64,000 nt of DNA from Linnemannia schmuckeri (taxonomy: Eukaryota > Mortierellomycota > Mortierellomycetes > Mortierellales > Mortierellaceae). Location of the stretch: positions 806,001 to 870,000 of the forward strand of contig JANATG010000010.1 in assembly GCA_029449235.1 (NCBI GenBank), given 5' to 3'. Shown here piece after piece: positions 1 through 12,915 of the stretch; within the stretch, counting starts at the first letter, position 1, and each line of letters starts with the position of its first letter. Below the pieces are notes generated by a model. That model did no database searches. It saw only the letters and a list, made by a program, of their open reading frames with translations, and was not told the origin of the DNA. The position numbers were made by a program, and so were the translations under genes.

Positions 1-3000
1 CGGCCATGCCTGTTTTCCGCACCATTGGTCAGGAACCTACACCATCAGCGCCTCCTTTCACGCAGGCGCTACCTACGTTCCAGACTTCTTCCTACGACAA
101 CGTGGACGGCAAAAGCAATGTTGTGACTTATCGCTCAGTGCATTGTCTCTTCCCAATTGTCACCGCGATTGACCCGACTCCGGATGTGGAGCACTTGATC
201 CACTCGATTTGGCGCTGTCTGTCGAGTGTCGACCTGTCTATCAACGAATGTGGCTTCTTATTGCTCACCCGTCAGTGCTGGCCAGATCCGTTCATGTCTG
301 ATTACACTACAGAGCGTTTGGTCGGTTGCGTGTTCCACTGGTTGCTGTCGGAGGACGATCAACTGGTGGTGATCCACAAGAACTATGCCTCCAAGGGTAA
401 AAAGATTCCAGGAGTCAGGGTTGGATTGGAAGAGCAATTAGCCGCCAAGCGAGCTGTGACAGGACTCAACATTACAGGCACCGGGGTCTCTGATAGTGCT
501 GCTGCTGTTGGCGCTAAGACCGGAACAAGTTCCGCCACCATAGCCGCAACAATAGTAGCAGGAGGCACGGGAACAGGAACAGGAAATGGCGGAGGATCGC
601 AAGCCAATATCAGGAATAACTCTGTCACCTCTAACCTGTTTGGCTCTGTGGGTTCGTATGTGATGACCAGGAAGTTGATCGCCAAGAAGTTTGCGCTCCC
701 TTGGTTGAAGAAGGTCATGGAGTTGGATGTCGATCGATACAAAGACATCTGTCATCGACAAATCAGGATCTTAGAGCGTGAAATGGCACCAGAGGCTGAG
801 CGGGATTCCTTTGTAAACGTGGACAAAGAGGTATTCACTAATCCACTGCGCTTATTTTTGCGTGTATTGTTGTACTTTACGTGTAACCATTAGCATTAAC
901 TCGCATTGTCATTTGCTACATTCCATAAACAAACTTTAGGAGTTTCAACATGCTCAGAAGGAAAGATATTTAGAATCGATCACCAAGCTTCGCCATGCAG
1001 GGTTTTTGTTCAACTGCTTTTCGGATGTTCTCTGTCGATGGCTCGAAGAAGTTGAGGAGATGCTGGAGGGAATGGATCTGGCCAGCAAGTCGTTCAAGTC
1101 TCTGAATCGATTATTTTTAAAGGCGAACAACAGAACCGGCAGCGGACTCGGACTTGGAACTACCAATCTTTTCGGTAGTGAACACTCTTCGACAGGTTCC
1201 TGGAGTCGAGGAGTAGTTACAGGAGGAGGCAAGTCGGGCGATGGCGAGTGGCGACACCGACTCAAGGCAAAGCTTCACCATGGTTCCAATAAGGAGAGTA
1301 TACACAGCCAATCCCCGACCGGCTCAGATCGCATCCCGGACCTTGCTTCGGTTTCGGGTCAGGATACATCCAACCCAGAGGAAGATATTGGAGAAACTCC
1401 TCTGAGTACTCTTCGGATCATACTGGAGTCTCCACACCGCCAAGGCGTTGAAGGGGCGTTAAGATGGTTGACACTCATGGTTCAGAGTGGAGTTACAGTT
1501 CCGACGCAGGCTTTTGTGGAATGCAGCAAGGGTTTGGTGGGTATGTCGCAGACACCCGTGATCGCTTCTGTCGACAACCAACCCTCAGCACCTGCAATAG
1601 CCCTAACAGCGCCAGCACCAGCAGCGGCGGAAGCAACGGGGAGTGGCAATAATCCTCAGCGACCTCTGGCTTCGCTCTCAGCTCCAGCGGTCAGTACAGC
1701 GTCAGGTTCGACTGCAGGATCATCCTCCTCCCAGCAACTATCACTTCGCACCAACCAAGCAAGAATCTTGTACCAATCTCAAGTCTTCTTGACGGCGTGC
1801 TGGGAGTCGTTGACACCCACCGCCTCGTCCCAGAATTTATCTGAAAGTGATGCAGGGCAGATTTTGGAGTCGGTTTTGGCCGTGAACCAGGAAACGGTGA
1901 CACGGGTGATATTTGAGCGACTTCATGATGCAGACCCTAAGGAGTTGGAGTGGTAAGTGCTGCCATTGCGTCGTTACTGAATTTACAATGACCTTGGGTT
2001 TTCGATAAAGCCGATTCTCACCTTGTGCTGTACTTTGTTTATTTTCCTGTAGTGTACGACAGTTGCTTCGGTACGCACTGGTGATATTTATGTATGTGAC
2101 AGGATGTCCTTTGCAGATGGTCATTGGATTGCAGCTGGTGCCCGCACAGCCAAACCCAAAGTCCACCAACAGGTATGATACGATCAACCCAATCAGATAT
2201 GCCCTTTATGAAGTCGCTTCTTAAAGTATATGTACTCAAGCGGAGATGCATTTTTTAACTACATAGCCCTTACACCGTTCAAAACGACAAGACATTTTGG
2301 CCGCTCCACAAGCAACTTCACAGGAGACAGCATTATAGCCCTTCTCAGCAGATGACCCTCGACAAGGAGTCGGTCACCGTCAGCATGTTCTTGAAGTCGC
2401 TGCGTTCGAGGTCGTTATCTATTCAGGGCGAGATCATCAAAAGCTTGTCGGTGATGTTGGAGGAAGCTGGACGCGTGTCAAACATGGACGAATTTGCTGA
2501 GAGTATTCATAAGGAGATGCTACCTTGGTTAGTTGTCATCTTCAACTTTTGGGTGCTTCAAATTCGCCATATATTGTGCATTTCTCTGAATGGTAACTAA
2601 CGTATCTCTTATATGTATCTGTGTAGCCTCTGGGAGTTGCTGTCACCACTGAACGATCACATGGCGGATACGACACTGCCATTGTTGATGCTATTCGCTT
2701 CCATTCGGCCAAGATACTTGCACAAAACGGTGGCACAGAGTTTTAGTGACCCCGACTGGGAAATTCGATTTGGCGCTTTGGACCCAGTGTTTGGCCTATT
2801 CTCAAAACTAGACGATGCCTTGGTTCTGAAGCTGTTCTTCCAACCACCATTGACTAACACCATCCGTGTCAACGCAAAGGGCAAGGGCGTCGATCGAGGA
2901 CACCACCACCACCTCCCCCATCACCTTCACCTCCATCACCAAAAGCGAACGGGAGCAGGAACCATGTCGCAAGAGCTCGAGTACAGTAACAGTGAGCGGA

Positions 3001-6000
3001 ACGGGACTGGCTTGAACAGTGGCAGTGGCGGGACGTTCAGCAAGACTCACTATGGATCCACCTTCACAGGAGGCACATTCGGCGACCGAGGTCAGCAGTA
3101 TTCAGTACTGGGACAGTTTCAACCTGACCATCTCCAGATTCTTGGCCCAGTTTTTAGTCATTTTGTTTCGTCAATGTGGGACAAGGAGGAGGCTGTCCGT
3201 GCCAAGGCCAAGACCTTGTTGAAGTCTTTGCAGCCAGTGCATGTCGGTCACGCACTCAAGGCCTGGGAGCTGCACTTTGTTACCAGCCCGCCGGACATTC
3301 AGCAGAACCTTTTGAAGTTGATGTCGCGTCTCAATAATTATTTCCCAAGCTGGAAGATTATGGATTATGGTCTGATATTCCGATTGCTGACGAGTGGCGA
3401 GTTGGGCCAAACCAATATCCAGGACTCGGATGCCTCTATCATGAGTCATGGGACCGGTGACGGTGGAGGAGGTGATGAACGAGTCGGGAGCTTGAAGTCC
3501 TACAACACCCTGGGCACTGAGCGACCAAAACATGGAATCTTGACGCCGGAATCAGACACAAAGGGTCTTAAGTCAAGACGAGCGTCGTTTGCATCTTTTT
3601 CGATATTGGAAAAGTCTAATGGCTCTCACCACCATTTTTCTGAACACACCCCAACCTCGCACCTGCACAAGGGACGACGATCGTCATTTGCGACAATGCC
3701 TATTCTCGATGGACCACTGTTGCCAGGAGCCACTCTCACCGCAGAACAGTCGCGAAGTCAACGAAGGGCGTCCGTTGTGTCGACAACCCTATCATCGGCG
3801 GCTTCTCTCTCGGTCGCGTCAATCCCTGTTCTGGCAGATATGGAAGCTCGCGAGAAGCAGTTGGAGCTGGAGGACGATATACATTGCAGTTTGTTGAACC
3901 TGGCGCTGCAAATGGTGGCGAATGGAATCGAGCCGCGTTTGGACGAGGTCATTCAGCTCAAGTACTTGGTCGTATTCTACCTCGACTTTGAAGGATGTGA
4001 GCTTGTGGGAATTGGTCAGGGTAAGTTCCAGGTTCGCTATGGAGAGTACATTCCCAGACGCCGAGCTAGTCCGATTCACCGCGGAGTAAACGAAAATTCT
4101 GCGAGCTCGGGAAGTCTAAACGATGTGCTCAATGACCCGGGTCATGAGAACTTTGTGTTAGCTATCTGTATGAACTTGCAGCTTATTCTGGATCGGTATG
4201 TCGAAATCAAGCCCGACTATGAGGAGGATCCACCAACCCTCTACGACCAGCACAAGCCACACCCCGCGACCCCAGGACCTAGTGGTAGCGCTGGTAATGG
4301 TTATGATGGAGCCGGCACGCCAGTGGATCTCAGCTCGCAGCAGCCAGTGAATGACAGGACATTTTCCTCAACTACAGGCACGACCACCACAGACCATGGC
4401 AAGGAGTCATCCAGCCGAAGCGGCACGATGACAACGCCTCAGCAGGACACCGACGGAAACGATGCCGAGCACCACCATCGATACAATGGCTTGTTTTGTT
4501 GGCCGCGTCACAAGCACCAAGACGGTGACCATCATCACAACCATAAACATACAGGAGATACGCGCATGGCACAGAGCACAGTATCTCAAAAGAACCCGTA
4601 CCAGACCAACCCCAGTGCTCCAGTCTACCAGCAACATCACCATCACCACTACCGAAGGAAATCGCATCGCCGGCATGATGAGAACACTCCAGTCGTCGGT
4701 ACGTATTTCGTGGACGTGATTCTGCGATTCTTTGGGTCCGAGACCGATTTGGCAACCCTTCCCGCTGGACGGCTCAAGAACTGGCTGGAACTGCTGCTGA
4801 TTGTAATCTACAAGTACGTCAAGGAGGTGGATCCACTCTCGGATCTTGTGGTTGTGCTGATGAAGCGCATTGTCGAGATGCTGATGGTCAAGAAGAGTGG
4901 ACCCAATATCGCGACTGTCATCCCTGCATCCTCTCTCAATGGAGCTGGTATGGGAGGAGTGAATGGATCTACAGTTGGTTCTACGATGGGACCTGGTTCT
5001 GGCGCTGGTACTACAGGTGCCCCGCCTGGAGGAGTCGCAGTCCCTGCCCCAACGCCAGCTGTTGGCGAAGAGTCCATGTCCGAAGAGAACATCTTGCTGG
5101 CGATTTCGATCTGTTCGACGCTGTTGACACGATCTTCGACCATGACGACGGCGTTGCTTTCGAGAGAAATTATGGCCATGGGCAAGTTGATGACCAAGAG
5201 GAGGGACGACCCTGATGATCCTGTTCTGAATCGCGCTAAGAGCTTCCTGCATGATGCCTTTGTTCACTTTATGGGCAACGGGCTCTTTGTACTTGTCTTC
5301 AAGGTACAATTGATTTAATGTGTGAAGGCTTTGAAGTTTGACGACGACCATTTATTGACTGCATATCTTTGCCCATGTAGACCCAACCGGCGACGAATAT
5401 CAGCTCTCAAGGGTGGGAGGAGGAAGTGAGCAAAGTCGATCAGGAACTGGACCTTTTCTACGTTCTGAGCACAGTGTTAGGCGAGGACGAGATGGTACAA
5501 GCAGACCCAACAGACAACTCGGGCCCACCAGGAGCCCACCGTCTTGTCCATATTCGCGACCAGCCCATCCGCGATATTCTGGATCGTGTCACCATCTTTA
5601 GGGATTTAGAACCCATTCAGGTCTCGACAATCCTCACCAACCTTGCGCTTTACGTGGAACGCGTCCATTCGAAATGTCACGACCCTCGCCTTCTCCCGGA
5701 TATGGCGCATTTCTTGATCAAGGTCACCAAGTATACTGCCGAGTGGGATCAACAGCAGCATCAAAAGAACAAGGAACAGGCAGCGCATTTGAGACAGGCT
5801 CAAGAACAGCTATTGCTTCAGCACCACCATATAAAGCAGAGTATCAAGCAACGAGGATCTCAGCAGATGCTCTCTGGAAACACGTCAACGATGGCTTCTA
5901 GTGGATCTTCGGCACACGTACAGCAACAATCACAGCAGCAGAGACAGGGAGTTATGTCGGTAACATCTGGAGGGTCTACTCTGGTCATGCCTGGTGATCG

Positions 6001-7305
6001 TGGCTCGGCAGCCGTTGCCTCTCCCTCGCTTCCTGAGGGACACCCTGTCGCACCTGGACGACCTGTGGAGGCCCAGCGGACCAACACATCGACGATAGTG
6101 ACACTGACGCCAACAAGCACGGATATGTCAGCTCTGTCTGGTCAAGAATATCAAGAATTCAATCAATATGCCGCACAACAGTCGAATGTGCCTTCAATCG
6201 AAACTGCCACATTAACACTTCCAGCAACCGCTAGACAATCCAATTCACGACAAAACTCCACAACGCTCAAGTCGTCTGAACGGGAAAGCAATCCCTATGT
6301 GAAGTACCGACCCCGACAGAGCACCTTCAACCAATCGATCGGCCGACATCGCCACGCAACGACGCTCAGCAACCATTTGCCATCTACCCAAAAACGAGCA
6401 CCGTCACATCACTGGGACTACATCAACCCTGTCCTCGGAATGTGTTCGATTCTGATGATCCAGAACCCCTTTGAGGGGCACCAACTCGTCACGGCTGTTA
6501 AGCATGTCCTCCGTCAAGCCCTCTATCGCGATCGGATCTCGGCCCCGGCGTTAATCCGTGTCGTGACGGGGTACTGCTTCATTGCCGAGCAGGACTTTTC
6601 GCTCTCGCTGGTGAACGTCTTTGGTGAGTTTGTGGTCCAGGAGCTCAAGATTTCGATCCAGAATTATTCTCACGTCAGGTATGACGAAGAGGTTCTCGTG
6701 CGCAAGGATGAGATGGACAATATATCGGATCAGGAAGATTCGGACCACCGCCATCGCCATCATCACTCTCATCATCCTCATCATCGTCATAACCAGAGCG
6801 GTAACCGTCGGCGACGGTCTAATTGGAGTGGCGAGGATGGCGATAAGGATGAGAAGGGCATGGGAAGGGGTGGGTTGGGTGGTGAAGGGGCGCTCCACTT
6901 GGGTCGTGGTCATGTGCCCGCAGGACTTGGAGGAGTCGGAGGCGTTGGCGGTGGAGGTGGCGGAGGACATAATGCCTTTGGAAGAACCAAGATCCTTGCC
7001 CATAACCTTCATATCCTTCATCATGTAAGTCGCAGAAGGAAGCTGTCAAAGAGAGAGAAGGAGCGCGTTTATGCTTTGTATGTGCAAAATTTCTTATCTC
7101 AATTCTTGCTTTGTTGTTGTATTTTTATAATTAGCTACTGATATGGGATCTCGACCCGAGTTACAATTTGAAATGGACGAGGATCAAATGGGAGATCCTT
7201 GGGTCGATGCGGTTCCCACCTGGCCACCCGATCTTGTTCCCTGGCGCCACTGATGCTTTGCGCCAGGTGACGGCTTCTATTATTGGGGATTGGGTGGATC
7301 CTTGA
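1..7305 (+). CDS. UNC80-like giant helical-repeat protein, 3' part (5' partial)
   Basis: Exons: <1-863, 940-1952, 2053-2172, 2267-2527, 2627-5303, 5381-7024, 7135-7305. Phases close and the product is about 2,250 residues within the window; the frame is still open at base 1, so the N-terminus lies outside. Long helical, HEAT/armadillo-like stretches alternate with low-complexity inserts: a Gly/Thr-rich run near 500-590, His-rich runs near 2900-2940 and 4460-4660, and a His- then Gly-rich segment near 6750-6970. The C-terminus (WDLDPSYNLKW ... GSMRFPPGHP) looks strongly conserved. Size, architecture and C-terminal style recall UNC80, the scaffold of the animal NALCN sodium-leak channel, whose fungal channel relative is Cch1. 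The family call rests on recall, not a search, and another giant HEAT protein is possible. That this is one long spliced gene is much more certain than its name. Confidence 0.5.
864..939 (+). other. Example phase-0 intron in the UNC80-like gene
   Basis: A 76-nt intron with donor GTATTG and acceptor CTTTAG. Joining after CGT and before GAG keeps frame and reads LRLFLR-EFQHAQKER. It is representative of the introns in this window: short, T-rich, and full of in-frame stops if retained. Confidence 0.75.
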
Positions 7306-7630
7306 GCGGCTGCTTGACAACATAGAAATCTTAAAAAAAAAAGAGGGAGGGGAAACAATAAAAAACATAACGAACGATGTCCAAAGGAAGCACATGCATA
7401 AACTGCCTGATGGTTGAATTGCTTTGACCCTTTTTGTGATCTAGATCGTGTCAATGTGAGTTGATCTAGAACACGCGTGCGCCGCAGTCGCCTCTGCAAA
7501 AAAAGAGTCATCGTTGTGTATTTGATCCATTTTTTCATTTGTTTCCTTTGTCGTTTCCTTTTAACTTTCTACATAAACTTTCATCTCTAAAGCATCTCAC
7601 CAATCTCTTCTTGTGCATCTCGTCATAATC
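7306..7630. other. Intergenic, UNC80-like 3' end to F-box promoter
   Basis: About 325 bases. It holds an A/G-rich stretch after the UNC80-like stop with AATAAA near 7356 (candidate 3'-end signal), then a T/C-rich leader (7520-7610) typical of promoters and 5' UTRs in this window. No further gene seen. Confidence 0.6.
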
Positions 7631-9478
7631 ATGGTCCTACCATCAACAATGCTGTACCAGATGTGGCTCTGGCCAGAAATCCTATACCACCTCTCAGAAC
7701 ATCTCACCTACCACGAACTCTCTCGACTCTCTCTCGTCTGCCACGCCTGGAACAATGCCTTTGCACCCATTCTCTGGGCCAACATTACTCTTGGGTGCCA
7801 GGGACGATGCCGGGGACATGTCACTGGAGGAGAAGGCGCTGACCGTACTCCATCACTCAAGACCCTCCAAGCTAGAGCCTCCTGGATACGATCCATCGCC
7901 TACCACGGCCACCGTGATCCTCACCAATTCCTCCTCGGCCCTCAGTGTCGATACCTTCATTCTCTCGCCCTTCGCGGGTCCATACCCTTCAACACTACGG
8001 CGACTCCACAGTTCGACAAGGCCTATTCCGACTCTTGTCGAGACCTGATCCGCCAGAACCGTACCACACTTCGGCACCTAACGCTGACCCAGATGACTTT
8101 TAATACACCCAAGAATCGTATTGGTGTGCCGAATTGGAGTCCGATGAGGATATTTGCGTTTGGAAAATATACGGATCTGAGGACGCTGAATGTTGAATGG
8201 TGTTATGTTTATGGACAGCATCGGGAGGCGCTTTGGGCGCTTTGTGGGAGGTTGGAAGGTTTGACGATTTGGGGTGGGTCGGTGGGGTTGCCGGAGGAAG
8301 TTTGGAACAGGCGGCAGTTGCGGGATAAGGTCAACGCTGCTATTAGCTCTTCCGCCGATGATAATAACAACAACTCGGCTATTGCTGGACAGGAAATAAC
8401 GGAGAAATGGATTACGTCAAAGCGGTTTCCAAGGATGGTGGAGTTGAATATCTCGGTATCTGAAAGGTGCGCCGAGGATTACCTCCACTGCATAGTGGCC
8501 CAGTGCCCCCGTCTCCGTCGACTAGAGTGGAATCCGCGCTCAACTACGACCTTGTTCGTGGATCTGATGTTGGAATATCTTACGAACCCCAAGCTTCGAG
8601 CGACCACTTGGCCCGATCTGGAGTGTATCGGGCGTGCTGAAATTTTTGGACAGGATCACCTTCTTCAATTGATCGAGACCTGGCCAGTTGGGAAGTTGCT
8701 CAACGTAAATGGCTGGCTTTTCAGGGCCACCGATGTGATGGTGAAGAGACTGCTGGATCTGCACTCGAACAGCCTACGAGAGGTCGATATGTCGCTGAGG
8801 AAGGAGGCCTCATCATGGGAATGGATGCACCGATTCTTGGAGTTGTGTCCGATGTTGGAAAAGGTCAAGTGTCAAGCGATAAATCTCCAGCCGCTTGTTT
8901 TGGAGAATCGACCTCCCTGGGTCTGTGAGCGATTACAGGAGTGGGAGATTTGGATCGACATGGATCCCCGATCGTTTGTGCCGCCGATGATCTTGGATAA
9001 TGGATTGAAACGACAGGAGGAGTGGTGTCGGAAGGTGTTTGAGAGGTTGGGTCGGTTCAGGCAGTTGCGCGTGTTAGATCTGAGCTGGAAGCCGAGTGAG
9101 ATGGGGTATTACGGGTCGACTCGTACACGCAAGGAGACGTTGGCGTTGCTTCATTTCAGTTTACGGACGGGGTTGGATGAGATGAGCAAGTTGTCCAAGC
9201 TGAAAGAAGTGTATTTCCAGGGTCAGCAGACAATGTTACGAAGGAGTGATGTGCGGTGGATGGTAAAGCATTGGATCAATCTGGAGGTGATTCAGGGAGG
9301 ATCGTTCTCGGAGAAGCGGGAGCCATTTGGGGGGAAGAAGAAGAAGGTGTGGGATTTTGAATATTGCAGGATGTTTGAGCAACACCATATCAGGGCCAGT
9401 TCTGAATTTGGTCCTTATCCTTCGGATTATCTGAACCCGAAGCAGCTTGCGCGACTGGCAGAGGCTGACGATGAGTAA
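7631..9478 (+). CDS. F-box/LRR-type protein
   Basis: Single exon, 615 residues. The ATG at 7631 (context atcATGG) is preferred; the frame extends upstream only through a GTG. The N-terminus (residues about 8-50: LWPEILYHLSEHLTYHELS, then LVCHAWNNAF and LWANITL) is a typical F-box, which in this family binds Skp1 in an SCF ubiquitin ligase. The rest is a series of leucine-rich, irregular repeat-like segments (TDLRTLNVEWC, CPRLRRLEW, LREVDMSL, CPMLEKVKC, LRVLDLSW) ending in an acidic tail. Such F-box/LRR proteins form large, poorly characterised families in Mortierella-like fungi. The substrate cannot be inferred. Candidate AATAAA signals follow the stop near 9526. Confidence 0.8.
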   Translation: MVLPSTMLYQMWLWPEILYHLSEHLTYHELSRLSLVCHAWNNAFAPILWANITLGCQGRCRGHVTGGEGADRTPSLKTLQARASWIRSIAYHGHRDPHQFLLGPQCRYLHSLALRGSIPFNTTATPQFDKAYSDSCRDLIRQNRTTLRHLTLTQMTFNTPKNRIGVPNWSPMRIFAFGKYTDLRTLNVEWCYVYGQHREALWALCGRLEGLTIWGGSVGLPEEVWNRRQLRDKVNAAISSSADDNNNNSAIAGQEITEKWITSKRFPRMVELNISVSERCAEDYLHCIVAQCPRLRRLEWNPRSTTTLFVDLMLEYLTNPKLRATTWPDLECIGRAEIFGQDHLLQLIETWPVGKLLNVNGWLFRATDVMVKRLLDLHSNSLREVDMSLRKEASSWEWMHRFLELCPMLEKVKCQAINLQPLVLENRPPWVCERLQEWEIWIDMDPRSFVPPMILDNGLKRQEEWCRKVFERLGRFRQLRVLDLSWKPSEMGYYGSTRTRKETLALLHFSLRTGLDEMSKLSKLKEVYFQGQQTMLRRSDVRWMVKHWINLEVIQGGSFSEKREPFGGKKKKVWDFEYCRMFEQHHIRASSEFGPYPSDYLNPKQLARLAEADDE

Positions 9479-9869
9479 GACATAAAGAGTTGACTCTTGA
9501 GAAATCTGCCGTTGAAATGAAAGAATAATAAAACGAAAAATGTTGCACACGCGGCGGAGATTGTCCCCCCTGAAAATTGGTGGCGTTTGAACCTGTCCGA
9601 TCGCATTGGCTTCCAAATTGATCGCTTGGGCTGCACCATCGCACGTCTCGGTGCCACGTCGAAATTATTGAAAGAGGATTGAGCGATATAGGAGAGGCCG
9701 TCTCTTCGTCTTACACTTTCATCACTTTTCTCTTTCTCTTTCCCCTTTAGCCCATCTTGAAACCTCTCTATTCCTCCCTTTACTTCCTTCATTCTCTTAC
9801 CACCACAACCACAACACCCACTACACACAGCACAAATCTCGTCATCCGCATCACCCTCCTTCATCCACA
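9479..9869. other. Intergenic: F-box 3' end and delta-COP promoter
   Basis: A possible polyadenylation signal (AATAAA) lies near 9526, about 50 bases after the F-box stop. From about 9710 the sequence becomes strongly C/T-rich, then CCACAACCACAACA-like just before the delta-COP ATG. No coding region seen. Confidence 0.6.
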
Positions 9870-12618
9870 ATGGTAAAGCCAGCACACTCACACCTTTTCG
9901 ACACTTCAACTTGTCAGCTTCTGGATGATAAAAACGCGACAAATGCTTTACTCTGCTACTGCATGCCAAGTCGGTTATTTACTTCAAGGCACCTCCTCTC
10001 CGCATGGCAACAAATGACTGATCGACTCTACTCTATTACCACCTTAGGTTGTCCTCGCGATCTCTGTTTGTACAAAGAGCGGCAAAGGTACATTCCCATC
10101 AATCTTCTACATCACGCTCGAAAGCCCCTATCAAAGAAAAAAAGTGATCAGTTTTACAAGCAGCCATCATCATCCAGCCACCCTAACATCCCTCTTTTTT
10201 TCACACCTATCCTACCTTTGACGTTCATCATCAGCGCTCATCTCTCGTCAGTTCAGGGAGATGACAAGGGCTAGAATTGAGGGCCTGATCGCCTCGTTCC
10301 CAAAGCTGACCAGCAGCGGCCAGCAGCACACCACTATCGAGACCGACCATGTTCGTTATGTCTACCAGCCTTTGGAGGAACTGTTCATTGTCCTTATCAC
10401 CAACAAGCAGTCCAACATCTTGCAAGGTAACTTGTCAACGGCAGGAGGAAAAGACAAGAAGGGCAGTGCCAAAGAGGATCACAGGGCTGTCGCTTTTTGT
10501 AGACGACTTCTTCTCAGTTAAGACAATATGCATGATCCATGAGCCACCCAACTCACATACTTAATATTGTATACACTTTGTAATGCTTCAAATAGACATT
10601 GACACGCTTCAATTGGTCTCCCGGGTTGTCTCCTCGACCTGCAGACCTACCGACGCTCGTGAGATTGACAGAAACGCGTTCGAGTTGCTGAGCTCCTTTG
10701 ACGAGATTATTTCACTTGGATACAGAGAGAACGTCAACTTGGCTCAGGTCGGCAGCATCTCTGAGATGGACAGTCATGAAGAAAAGATCCAGGAGATGAT
10801 TGAAAAGGTACCACGAAACTTCTCTCACACAGGAAAGCTTGGCGACAGATATTGGATATCGTACTTCAACTAACCTATTTCTCTACTTTCATCTCAAACA
10901 CGACGTAATAGAACAAGGAGCGCGAAGCAAAGGAGGAACTCAAGAGGAGAGCGAAGATCTTGGATTTGCAGAGAAAGGAGCAGAGAAAGATAACTGGAGG
11001 CATGGGAGGCGGATATGGCCAGGGCGGCATGGGCGGCGGTGGTTACGGCCAGAGCAGCCCCATGGGTTTCGGAGGACAGTCCGGTATGGGCGGTATGGGC
11101 AACGGCAACCAGGGCTATAACTCGCCATCTCCTTCCATGGACGACCACTCTTCCAAGTTCAGGTATGCGACCTTATCGTGATCACCGTACATATTATATG
11201 GTTGCGAGATATCCAGGAATCAGAGGACTGACCTGCAAATGATCACCATAACGATTTACAAAAAAATGATAGCAACTCTGCCCCTAAGGCACCTGCGACA
11301 AAGGCCAGAGGCATGCAATTGGGACGTAAGCAGAACAACAGCGATTTGTTTGAATCGCTTCGTTCGGAGGTCGAGGCCGCACCTGCACCTCAGCAGTACC
11401 AGCAACAGCATCAATCACCGGCTCAGAACAACTATTCTACGCCCGCAGAGCCTGCCTTCCCCATGGAGAGCGTGCATGTTCAGATCGAGGAAAAGATTAC
11501 CATGGTCGCCAACCGGGACGGTGGTCTGGAAAGTATGGAGGTCAAGGGAGACTTGATGCTCCGCGTCTCGGATCCTTCTCGCGCCAAGATCAGCCTTGCC
11601 CTTCGTCATCTCGAGGACCCCAACATCCAATTCAAGGTACACAGAGGAGAATATCTGAGGACGCTTGGATACTTTGTAGGAGAATGAAAGTTCCAGAGAC
11701 TAACATTGTTTCGTTTTTTTTTGTTTGCTTTTAATAGACCCATCCAAATGTCAACAAGGTTCTTTTCAACAGCGAAAAGACGATTGCCTTCAGAGATTCC
11801 TCAAAAGAGTTCCCATTGAACACGCCAACAGGAGTATTACGTTGGAGATACCTCAGCAAGGACGAAAGCTCTATTCCTCTTTCCAGTAAGCTCGCCGTTA
11901 TTTCGCGTCGCTTGGTCATTTCTTTGAAGGATCAGGCGCATGTGTGCGGTTACTAACTTCAATTACCTAAATGGTCCCTATAGTCAACTGCTGGCCTTCC
12001 CCTGCTGGAGATGGATCTAGCGATGTCAACATTGAGTACCAGTTGGAGAACGAGGAGATGGCGTTCAAGAATGTCAACATTATCATCCCTCTTCCGTAAG
12101 TCACCCATTTCAACATGGTTGTTATATGTAGGCCCTTGGTTTGGTTGGTCAAAAGAATATGACTAACGCTTTTATCGTGCTATATTATTTTATGATATGA
12201 TAGACATGGAGCAATCCCTACTGTGGGCGAGGTGGATGGCGAATATATTGTGGACGGTCAGCAAGGCGTTTTGATCTGGCAATTGCCCTCTGTTGATACT
12301 TCCAACGCATCTGGTTCTTTGGAGTTCAATTGCGAGGGCGAGGATACTGAGACCTTCTTCCCCGTCTCTGTTCAGTTCGAGAGCGAGCGTCTCATTTGCG
12401 ACGTTGATGTAAGGCTTCTTTCCTTTTTGTTATACCTCTGCGTTGCTGTACGATTTGAATTTTTAGCTATTTTTGTGTTTAGAAGCGACATCAAGGCTTA
12501 CAATTCCTTTCCATTTCCTGACGAATAGGTTATTGCTGTTACGCAAGTGGCAGATGGATCGAGTGTTCCATTCTCAAAGCAGAGTGTTCTTACGCCAGCT
12601 GAATACTCTGTCGTGTAG
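9870..12618 (+). CDS. RET2: Coatomer subunit delta (delta-COP, COPI coat)
   Basis: Ten exons: 9870-9872, 10048-10087, 10235-10426, 10596-10807, 10912-11162, 11273-11636, 11738-11885, 11984-12095, 12204-12408, 12529-12618. They total 1,617 nt and 538 residues, normal for delta-COP. The first exon is only ATG; the next reads VVLAISVCTKSGKALISRQ, the expected start of the family. Domains: N-terminal longin/adaptin small-chain-like domain (about 1-135), a charged coiled-coil linker (150-178, KEREAKEELKRRAKILDL), a Gly/Met-rich stretch (about 180-225), and a C-terminal mu-homology domain (about 297-538). Delta-COP is part of the F-COPI subcomplex coating Golgi-to-ER retrograde vesicles, and its mu-homology domain binds Arg-based and WxW-type cargo signals. 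The yeast name RET2 is used for the orthologue. Confidence 0.93.
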
Positions 12619-12915
12619 AAAATACAACCACAACAAAGTTGATGAATCACGGGAAAGGACCGCGAGATTGACTTTCTTAGACCTATCTTCCCTCCTCTTA
12701 CTCTCCACCTCTCCACTACTTGAAAATCGCTAACAGCTAAATGACATAGAAAAAAAACTGTCGGATCAAGCAAATAAATAATTTTTGAACACCTTGAACA
12801 GCCCTGTGTGTATGTGTGTGTATTTATCACATGATTTGTTTTATTTTTTGAGCACTTGCTTGTTGACGTCCATGTAGCTCAAAAGTTGAAAAACATATTC
12901 CTGATCCGTTTTAGT
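12619..12915. other. Convergent intergenic region with poly(A) signals
   Basis: About 300 bases between the 3' ends of delta-COP and frataxin. AATAAA occurs at 12773-12778 on the plus strand and is a candidate 3'-end signal for delta-COP. No gene seen. Confidence 0.6.

Noticed and set aside
4407..5351. 314-codon frame antisense to the UNC80-like gene
   Set aside because: It lies wholly within a long coding exon, is His/Arg/Ser-rich and looks like a shadow of the sense codons.
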